A stretch of 64,000 bases of DNA, from NCBI GenBank assembly GCA_035578155.1, contig JAPWDM010000004.1, positions 41,418,551 through 41,482,550 on the forward strand. Direction: 5' to 3'. Shown here piece by piece: positions 56,348 to 64,000 of the stretch; position 1 is the first letter of the stretch, and every line of letters begins with the position of its first letter. The translations under genes and the position numbers were made by a program. Under the pieces are notes generated by a model. That model was not told the DNA's origin. It ran no database searches and saw nothing but the letters and a program-made list of their open reading frames with translations. The DNA comes from Brachynemurus nebulosus (lineage: Eukaryota; Arthropoda; Insecta; Neuroptera; Myrmeleontidae).

Positions 56348-57410
56348 TGGCCGCTACACACGATCAGTTTTAACTGACAGAGAAAACTGTCAGTTAAAAC
56401 TGATAGTTAAAACTTTCGTCGCTGTGCCTACACACGTTCATATTAAAGCTATCAGTTAAAACTGAAGACACATCAGTTCCTTACAAGATGTAATGCTTTT
56501 GTCACCACTCTTGTCTACCATTAGTAAGGTGACCAGACGTCCCGTTTTCAACGGGACAGTCCCGTTTTTCGGAGACATGTCCCGTTGTCCCGACCAAACT
56601 TCTCGGGACGCCCATTTGTCCCGGTTTGGCAATATTTGAACTTATACGCTATTTTATGGAAAGTTTTATTCATTATTATTTGATAATATCCTTTTGTTTT
56701 TCCAACTTCCTACTCCTAATACAAATTATTCTATCCAAATTTTCGTTTCATTATCAAAGGTCTCATGCTACAGTGGTGGTGGAATCATCCGCCACCAAAT
56801 TAATTTTATGGTAGAAAGAAAAATTAGCACTCCAAATTGACTTTAAAAACACCATTATTGGCTTAAATTTTCAAAAATTTTCCGATGAACGGTCCCGGAC
56901 CCCCTTTCTTTGTGGGGAGTACTCCGTACTTCCCAAACCTCCCGGTAAGGTCGACTGTCCCGTTTTGACTCTTTAAAAATGTGGTCACCTTAACCATTAG
57001 GGATGGTATGTAGGTGCCCACGTGAGAAATACGATATTCTTATTCGTTAATTTTTAAATATCACAGAGAAACACGCACGGAAATAGGGCAGGTTCTATCT
57101 CTGAAATCTACAAATGTTCTCGCAACAGAACCAACAGTCATTTTCCATCACTACAGTCAGCATATGCGCTGGTTAGCATATGTGTTTCTTCAGATCGCAA
57201 TAGGACTGATGAAAATTTACCTACACACGCTCAATTTAAACTGATCAGTTCTATCAGTTCAGTTAAAAAAATATGTGTTGAAATATTTTATCAGTTTTAA
57301 CTGATAGTAAAAAAACTGTCAGTTTTTTGCCTACACACGATCAGTTTTCTCTGTCAGTTTGAACTGTTCAGTGAAAACTGTCAGTTAAAACTGATCGTGT
57401 GTAGCGGGCA
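56348..57410. mobile_element. MITE with TGGCCGCTACACACGATCAG termini
   Basis: The left end is matched by CTGATCGTGTGTAGCGGGCA at the right. Multiple AACTGACAG/CTGTCAGTT words form direct and inverted subterminal repeats on both sides. The interior is interrupted by a hAT MITE. A target duplication is not clear. Confidence 0.85.
56525..56992. mobile_element. hAT MITE, TSD ACCATTAG
   Basis: The 468-bp element starts TAAGGTGACCAGACGTCCCG and ends GTGGTCACCTTA. ACCATTAG flanks it at 56,517-56,524 and 56,993-57,000. GTCCCG repeats fill the subterminal region. The GGTGACCAGA end is typical of a widespread animal hAT group. Confidence 0.93.
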
Positions 57411-57808
57411 TTACATTATAACATTGTTAACTTAATTAAATTAAGACTTCCGGCAAACGCGATGATAAACAACTAAACAGTCAAAGATGACTTATATTGG
57501 TGGCGGCAGGTCTCCGCAGGTAGAAATACGCAACGCATCGGACCATAAATTGGCGCTTCCATTGTCTAACACCCACAATAAAAAAAGGGGAAAATCCATG
57601 ATTTACTGGCGAAATCCATTGTTATGAAAACACACTGATTGAATTTACACGTAATTACTTGTTATACAAGTTGAATACACAGTATGGAAGAAGAATGATG
57701 AAAAATGAAGAAAGAAACAGAAGAATAGGTAAGGAAATCTGTTAAGTATAGACTAGCGTTAGCAAAATGTATGTTATCTAAGCGAGTCGTTCTTAATAAT
57801 TTATATGT
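57411..57808. other. Gene-free DNA
   Basis: No feature recognised. Confidence 0.4.
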
Positions 57809-58033
57809 AAAAGCTTTTTTAAAAAACCGACTTCAAAACGTAATAAATAATTAATAGCACGTATTTTGAAGTCAGGCGTGGCGTGGTATAAAAAGATGCG
57901 ATCGGATGTGCTTGCAAAATTAATGAATTCTTGTGGATCTACATTTTTATACTACGCTATTACGCCTGACTTCGAAATACGTACTATTAATTATTTATTA
58001 CTTTTTAAAGCCGGTTTGTTAAAAAAGCTTTTA
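57809..58033. mobile_element. Palindromic MITE (ACCGACTTCAAA type)
   Basis: AAAGCTTTTTTAAAAAACCG at the left and GGTTTGTTAAAAAAGCTTTT at the right pair, continuing through TAATAAATAATTAATAG. The small loop is around 57,885-57,950. Confidence 0.85.
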
Positions 58034-59033
58034 TTTCATACCTTTTAGTGACAATGCTTATCAACCCACCCTATTTCAATATTTTATTTGGATTTTAATT
58101 TTGTTTTTCTTAAATTACAAACTTCATACGTTTAGGTGGAATAGCTTCCAAAATACTAGTGTCCAAAAAATATAATTTTGGGCACTCACTGACTTTGCTT
58201 TGAAATTTGGAACATACCTAGGTGTTTAAGGTTAAAAAATCACTCAACCATTGTCAATAAAATTTTTATGGGACCATCTGAAGAGCTTTATCTACTAACC
58301 AAAAAAAGAATGAATGGTTGAACCAATGAAAATTGGTTCAGAAATGTGGGAGAAATCGGAATAAAAAAAAAGAAAATATCCTGGGCTGAATTGAGAACCT
58401 CCTCGTTTTTGAAGTCAGTTAAAAAAATATGCGTTTTCGAAAAAATAACTATTTTCGTTTTCACGCAACACACAGTCAAATGTTTACTAAATTATGAATT
58501 TTCGCACTTAATAAAAGAGAATTTAAACAACACACTTAATCCAATTAAAAATTAAATCCTTTCATTTGGCATTGTGTGAAAATAAACCAGTTTTACAGTT
58601 AGGTGATAAATGAAAAATAATACAAAACAATGTTATTCTGAAAAATATTAAGAGTTACGAAATATGTGGACACACCAAAGATACTACAAATAGATTTTAA
58701 ACAAGGAAATTATACGTACCAAGTTTGCATTTTCGAGCCAAATACCAAATAAAACTTAAGTAGCCATTACAAACACATTTCCTTTAATTCATTATAAAAA
58801 AAATTGTAATAGATTATTTTAGTTGTAAAATATAAACAGCATACTTATGATTTAACAAAGATTACATATTTAAAGTTTTGTACTCAAAAGGAAAACATCG
58901 AATGATAATTCTTTCTAATGCCCTTACATGAATTAGAACTCGATAGAAAAAGACTTTAATTCCACGCATGTGTTACTCGCAGCACCCCACTATATATTTG
59001 CTAACACATAGAATAACATATATATTTGCTAAC
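58034..59033. other. Gene-free AT-rich DNA
   Basis: About 58,170-58,460 (CATCTGAAGAGCTTTATC, AAAATTGGTTCAGAAATGTGG) has dispersed-repeat character. No gene was identified. Confidence 0.4.
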
Positions 59034-59046
59034 ATATATATATATA

Positions 59047-59139
<93 letters not shown>

Positions 59140-59280
59140 TTTAGTGACTGTCATTTTCGCATTCTAGGGACCTCAAAACAAATTTCTACCATAGTCCCGG
59201 ATTCAAGTCTCACCGTGACAGTGGCTGTAATAACTGGATTTTCGATTCGAAAATTCGCTAGAAAAGAAATAATTTATTAA
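59034..59280. repeat. (TA)n tract with repeat-family flank
   Basis: (TA)n runs from about 59,034 to 59,136. The adjoining TTTTAGTGACTGTCATTTTC and TCTAGGGACCTCAAAACA is the inverse of the left flank of the (TA)n at 62,347 (TGTTTTGAGGTCCCTAGAAT, ATGATATTCACTAAAATT). The two tracts therefore belong to copies of one repeat family that carries the microsatellite at its edge. Confidence 0.75.
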
Positions 59281-60662
59281 AGTCCTCTATGACTTTTGTT
59301 CTAAAAATATAATTTATTTATAGGCGCGTACAGTATTTGGGGAATAAAATACGCTATCGGCTATATTATTTTCCACGAAAAAAATATAGCCGATATTTGT
59401 ATCTGACGTTGCGTCAAGAACAAGATGACTTCAAACATATGTATCTGTATTGTAAAAGGGAAAATATGTTCAAAAATTGAAGTTTAAAGAGAAATATTAT
59501 AAACTTTCAGTTTTTAACAGATGTTAAAAATTTTGAAACAAACACTTCAACAAATTCAGTTGAAAAGATCAACATCTTTTTAACGTTATAATGACGACAG
59601 ACGTTGTAAAATTATGTTTTTTAATTGTGTATGTGTGTATATGATACTTGTTTATTGTCTTTTATTTACCATAATAATTATTTAACGAAAACTCCGATAG
59701 AATTAACAGCTGTGGAACAAAGTTATTTTTAATTTTTAATGTTGCATGTTACATGTTTGATATTTGTACGTGCCGGTAGAGTTTACTTTAAAGCAATGCA
59801 TATATTGTAATTTGGTGTTATTATCTATGAATGTGTAAATATTTTGTACCAGCCATGTATGCCCGGCTATTCCACCAACTTGTAGAATTATCTTACCTAT
59901 GGATCAATTTATTTTTGTATATTAAATCAATTCCTTATATAGTACTTTGTTCTCCTCACTAAACAACCCTAAAATTGCTGTATTCTTATTTGAATGTCAT
60001 ATCTAATTTCCACAATTTTAAATCTTCCCGTAGATAACAATATTGACAATAATTTGGAGAACAATTTTAAACAAAATACCCCTTCAATTTTTTAAGATCT
60101 CAATACCGCTGGAAGAAAATTTTAACCTCACGTTCAGTTTCTCCAGGATTTCATAACAGTTTGGCAAAATTTGGTCAAAATCGCACTTTCGTGGTACCAC
60201 AGCTCTAGCTCGTGGGGGGGGGGATTTAACGTTTTAAATGTAGTCACATAAACCACATATGAAAGAACTCAAACTTTGCTTCTCAATTTTATTTTTAAAT
60301 TATTTTAAATATTTAATGAAATTTCAGTAAAACTGTGGAGCTGTAGAACAAAAATGCGTATTAACGAAAGACTAAAATCTGAATATTCACTGATTTTAAA
60401 GCTTTGATGTAAAACATTTAGTTTTAAAAATTACAGTGGTTTCTACCTCAATAATCTTAATTTTAGATTTTGTAAATATATGTAGGAACCAAAAATATTT
60501 GTAAAAAAATGAATGGAATCTTACTGACAATGAGAGACATTAATAAATGAGACAATAAATAAATTTAAGAGATTAGCATTCAGTTTAACTACTAATTTAA
60601 TAGTCCGATTCATATTTATTAATTCATTGAAAATTATTTACGCTTTTACTTTTTTATTTCAG
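59281..60662. other. Gene-free AT-rich DNA
   Basis: A hairpin lies at about 59,347-59,394 (ATCGGCTATATT against AATATAGCCGAT). No coding sequence or element ends were recognised otherwise. Confidence 0.4.
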
Positions 60663-60841
60663 TAAATGTTGAACATTTAACAACACTGGTAAACAGTGAT
60701 TTTGTTAAACGAATTCGAATCGCTTTTTTAAACACTACTACCTACCCACAAATAAAACTTATACTTAGTATTGTTCAATCACCCTCAGTTTCTGTTAAAC
60801 AAAACTTATTACACGAATTTTGCTTACTGACCTTAGCCTAA
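60663..60841 (+). CDS. Possible terminal exon of an unknown gene
   Basis: A strong acceptor (TTTTTTATTTCAG) precedes an open frame of 58 codons ending in TAA. It includes VEHLTTLVNSDFVKRIRIAF, LNTTTYPQIKLILSIVQ and SVKQNLLHEFCLLTLA. Two bases at the exon start belong to a split codon. The leucine- and isoleucine-rich, helix-like content suggests a repeat or helical protein. I do not recognise the family. It lies on the same strand as the exon pair at 24,255-24,566 but a link is only a possibility. It could instead belong to the pseudogene directly downstream. Confidence 0.35.
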
Positions 60842-60922
60842 GCGAGACGCTCTTATACTAGATAAAGGAAATGTTCTTCACCCTCTATTAATAAATCCTG
60901 AAGATGTATTGCTACCTCCATT

Positions 60923-61091
60923 CAACGGCGGATCCAACCAGTTGAAAGGGGGGGGGGAGGCTGCCTCTAATCCCAAGAGGAATTTTGGAGAATTGTGTGT
61001 TCTGAGTTGTATGTTTAACTAAAAATAGTTACCTATTGTCGGTCAAAGGGGGGCTGCAGCCCCCACAGCCACCCTCCGGGATCCACCTATG
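60923..61091. mobile_element. hAT-like MITE, TSD CCTCCATT
   Basis: The 169-bp element starts CAACGGCGGATCCA and ends GGATCCACCTATG. CCTCCATT flanks it at 60,915-60,922 and 61,092-61,099. It contains a run of ten G. It splits the pseudogene exactly between residues of one motif (LLPP and PLHIK). Confidence 0.9.
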
Positions 61092-61353
61092 CCTCCATTG
61101 CACATCAAACTCGGACTTGAAAAACTTTGTCAAAGCTATGGACACTAATGGAAATGCTTTTTGTTACTTGAAACAGAAATTTTCAAAATTCAGAGATGCT
61201 AAAATAAAAAAGGGTATATTTATAGGGCCACAAATTAGATATCTATGGACTGATAAACAGTTTGAATAAAAACTTAATCCGATCGAAAAATCTGCATCGA
61301 CATGTTTTCGAAATATTATTTACAATTTTCTTGGAAACCACAGGGCCGAAAAC

Positions 61354-61562
61354 TACAGTGACTGTATAATATTCTTTATAACAGTGTGGCCATTGGAACC
61401 ATATCCGCCATATTCAGGCCAAATTTGAAGTGAGTAACCGTAGTAACAGAATAAACAAGGTATACAAATTCAATGCATTTGGCCTGTTAATGGCGTCAAC
61501 CAATCAAAAACTAGACCTACTAATGGCCACACTGTTATCAAGTATATTATAAAGTCACTGTA
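61354..61562. mobile_element. MITE, 209 bp, TSD CCGAAAAC
   Basis: TACAGTGACTGTATAATATT at the left pairs with AATATACTTGATAAC-type text inverted at the right (TATATTATAAAGTCACTGTA). CCGAAAAC flanks it at 61,346-61,353 and 61,563-61,570. Because the flanking pseudogene reads on smoothly without it, the 8-bp duplication is independently supported. Confidence 0.92.
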
Positions 61563-61831
61563 CCGAAAACTATAAAGAGTTGGTTAGCAACTTCTTAACA
61601 GCTTACAAGGATATAGGATGCAATATGTCGCTCAAAATATACCTTTTACACTCACATTTGGATTTTTTTTCTCACAATTTGGGGGCCATTAGCGACGAAA
61701 ACGGTCAGCGGTTCCATTAGGAAATATCTAACATGGAAAAACGGTTTCAAGGCAAGTGGAGTACGAACATGTTAGCTGACTACTGTTGGACACTCAAAAG
61801 ACATGTACCTAACGCTAAATATTCCCGAAAA

Positions 61832-62339
61832 TCCTGAATAATATTAAAATATAAGTTATCTTCATCATAAGATATAATTCTTAACCATATTATCTTAACA
61901 AAATTAGCTGCTGTTGCAAAAAAACTGAGGGTGACTGAAATTTTTTAAATCGCAGGTTGGTTACAAATTAGTTATAAATACAAAATAACCCATTCAATTC
62001 CATTTAACTTTCATTAAGGTAATTTTTGTGTATCAGTGCAATAATTAAATTATAGTTAGCTGTGTACTTTATACTTTTATCGACCTTACATTATCGTTTG
62101 CCAGAAAGCGTAGATATATTTAAATCCAGTCCCTGCGTGAACTTTAAAAAATTGATTTTTCTAACGCAATCTGGTATTTGACAAAAGGGTTTTAAAATAT
62201 CCCAGATGATTTAAATATATTAGCGAATTTCCAAACCTGGAAATTCAGCTTTTACGCCAGGTGTCATGGTGCGACCTAAGCCCGGGACCATATCAGAAAT
62301 ATGTTTTGAGGTCCCTAGAATACGAAAATGATATTCACT

Positions 62340-62346
<7 letters not shown>
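61832..62346. other. Gene-free DNA ending in repeat-family flank
   Basis: From about 62,220 (AGCGAATTTCCAAACCTGG) to 62,345 is the family that abuts (TA)n tracts, inverted relative to 59,137-59,280. No gene. Confidence 0.5.

Positions 62347-62406
<60 letters not shown>
62347..62406. repeat. (TA)n microsatellite
   Basis: About 30 TA units. The right flank CGCGCGATAACTCTCGAACG recurs inverted beside the tract at 25,868-25,944. Confidence 0.95.
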
Positions 62407-62410
<4 letters not shown>

Positions 62411-63671
62411 CGCGATAACTCTCGAACGAAACGTTTAATGCTTATGAAATTTTGTGTGCGAATTCGATTTTCCAAATCGTTGGATGAGTTCGGTAGCCAG
62501 ACACGTCGGATGCCCAGAAGTAGGTTTTCCGGGCGTTTTTTGTCAACAAAATGAGTTTTTTGCCAGAATTAAGCAATTTTTCAAATTTTTTTTTACACCA
62601 AGCCATAGTAAAAGGTAAAATGCATAAAAAATGTTTTTATACCGTTGCTCTAAATTACTTACTTTTCGAGAAAAACTAGGAAATATGTCGTTCTCCATTT
62701 CACTCGCACTCGCATTCTTTTTTTTTCTGTCTCATTTTTTGCGAGCAAAATTCGAAAAAAACCGCTTTATAAGTAGCGTGTCGTGATTTTTTTAATCCAA
62801 TTTAATGATTCGGCTATATTCTTTTTCTTTGTCAGTTAAATGTTTTTATAATGTATCTCTATTCCATTTTTTTTTAGATAAAAAATCACGGCGCAGTTTT
62901 TTATGTGATATGATCAGAATTTAGATGATGTTTACACCTTCCTAAAATTAATAAGAGTTTGCTACAATCGCATAAAAATTACGTTAAATCATATTCAAAC
63001 AATAATATTTTTACGTAATTTTCTATCCAAATGACAATACTACGTTATAATTATACGTATAAACCCATCATTTTAGTGGTAAATAAATTTGCACATTCAG
63101 TTTTTTTTTTTGACAACAAAACAAATAATTTTAAATTTTGACAAGTTGTATCATACATTTCTGAAAATATAAAATATTTTAAGGCAAAAATGTATTAAAG
63201 AACTAAATTTGTTTAACAAAAACTATACATCTGCTCGTTTTACCTTAAAAATCTCGGAAAATAGAATATTTTTCAATAATTAACTCAGAAAAAGCATATA
63301 TGAGGTAATTTTTATGATATTTTTTTGAAAATTTCAAAATAGTAGGGTTACAATGTTTTTTTTTTTTTTAGTTATTTTGTAGAATTTGATAAGCACACAT
63401 CGTAACAAGTACTCGCCTTGAAAAAATCAAACAAGTATTTAAAAAAAAAATACTATTTCTTAAAGAAAATATTAAAATTATGTACAAATGCCGTCCTGAC
63501 CAACTGATATATTGGAACCGATTTTGAGTAGCTGGATTTACTACAGGCAAAAGCTCATAGCGAATACACACATTTTTTAACATCCTTTTGAATTTTGTAA
63601 TTCAGTCATTACAAATAATATCTAAATAAAAAAAATCTATATGTCCTGTTTTTTCTCAATTTTCTAGCATC
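62407..63671. other. Gene-free DNA with dispersed repeat
   Basis: 62,445-62,545 is a copy of the repeat at 60-165. The remainder is AT-rich and I recognise nothing. Confidence 0.45.
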
Positions 63672-64000
63672 AAAGGGCATAGCCGGGTAAGATAGGGAAA
63701 ACGGCCCTAGACGCAAAATTGATTGTTTTTATAGGAAATAATACTTCTTAGCCCCAGATACATTCCTGCCAAATTTTAACCCTCCGAGGCTAATAGTTTA
63801 TGAATACACAAACAAACAAAAATTTTCAAAAAAAATTTTTTTTGACGAAATTACTTAGCCGATTTATTTGAGTTTAATATATATTGTGTACCCACCTTAG
63901 GCGAAGTAATGAAAAAAAAAATTAACGTTATATCCCTTTATTATACTAATTTTTTTAAATTTTTAAATTTAAGAAAATTTTTTTTTGGCACTTAGGCGTT
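63672..64000. mobile_element. Third AAAGGG(C/T)ATAGCCGGG element end, runs off the window
   Basis: AAAGGGCATAGCCGGGTAAG at 63,672 matches the terminus of the outer element at 35,041 (AAAGGGTATAGCCGGGTAAG) in 19 of 20 bases, and GATAGGGAAAACGGCC follows. The other end is not in the window. Confidence 0.65.

Larger units (their letters stand above)
60852..61831 (+). pseudogene. Pseudogene of a repetitive arthropod protein family
   Basis: Coding pieces read NVLHPLLINPEDVLLPP (60,870-60,920), PLHIKLGL and MDTNGNAFCYLKQKF (61,095-61,190), KKGIFIGPQIRYLW, FLGNH (to 61,353), then KELVSNFLTAYKDIGCN, SLKIYLLHSHLDFF and ADYCWTLKRHVPNAKYSRK, ending in TGA near 61,831. I recall this order of motifs from a large family of uncharacterised, transposon-like arthropod proteins. 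It is broken by TAA (61,267-61,269), by a TAG in the QRFH region, by a frame change near 61,110-61,130 and by two MITE insertions. Removing each MITE with one duplication copy rejoins coding sequence. It is not functional. Confidence 0.75.

Overview
The window looks like repeat-packed nuclear DNA from an arthropod, probably an insect. It is very AT-rich and has GT-AG introns. It carries Polinton, EnSpm/CACTA, hAT, mariner-like and SINE elements plus at least nine long (TA)n tracts, and its core promoters have a TATA box with a TCAGTT initiator. I cannot name the species. I found no complete host gene. Two or three exon-like pieces (24.26-24.57 kb, 60.66-60.84 kb, possibly 4.09-4.21 kb) are the only host candidates.

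4.84-21.88 kb holds a 17,035-bp Polinton/Maverick, a virus-like DNA transposon. It is bounded by a perfect 6-bp target duplication (CATTAC) and inverted repeats of 727 and 803 bp. It carries a zinc-finger leader and protein-primed DNA polymerase B, an integrase with chromodomain, a packaging ATPase, a cysteine protease, single and double jelly-roll capsid proteins, a phospholipase A2-like protein and three conserved proteins of unknown role. The copy is decayed. The integrase has lost most of its catalytic core and has a stop at codon 5. The polymerase leader has a frameshift and a stop. The protease has no usable start. A gene after the capsid is cut short by the right inverted repeat. Near the left end a 99-bp array encodes a 33-residue cysteine-containing repeat.

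35.04-52.81 kb is a nest of elements. An outer inverted-repeat element (ends AAAGGGTATAGCCGGG) has been entered in its left arm by a related inverted-repeat element (35.82-39.13 kb), which holds another (36.63-37.69 kb), which holds an 8-bp-TSD hAT MITE. Its right arm, at a (TA)n tract, holds an 11.7-kb EnSpm/CACTA-like element with a seven-exon SAM-domain gene and a zinc-finger transposase gene. The transposase is split by a 3.9-kb Foldback-like element with 9-bp TSDs and arms built of 150-bp tandem repeats.

The rest holds many short elements whose ends and target duplications can be read directly: hAT types at 52.9, 56.5, 60.9 and 61.35 kb, a palindromic TA-flanked MITE at 27.5 kb, a long-TIR mariner-like relic at 32.1-34.2 kb, a tRNA-derived SINE at 54.5 kb, a tandem-repeat palindrome family at 0.7-2.35 and 28.2-28.9 kb, and a pseudogene at 60.85-61.83 kb into which two MITEs inserted cleanly. 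A recurring oddity is tandem duplication of promoter plus start codon, or of a 5' exon edge, in unrelated elements (17.27-17.59, 41.15-41.50 and 44.09-44.87 kb).
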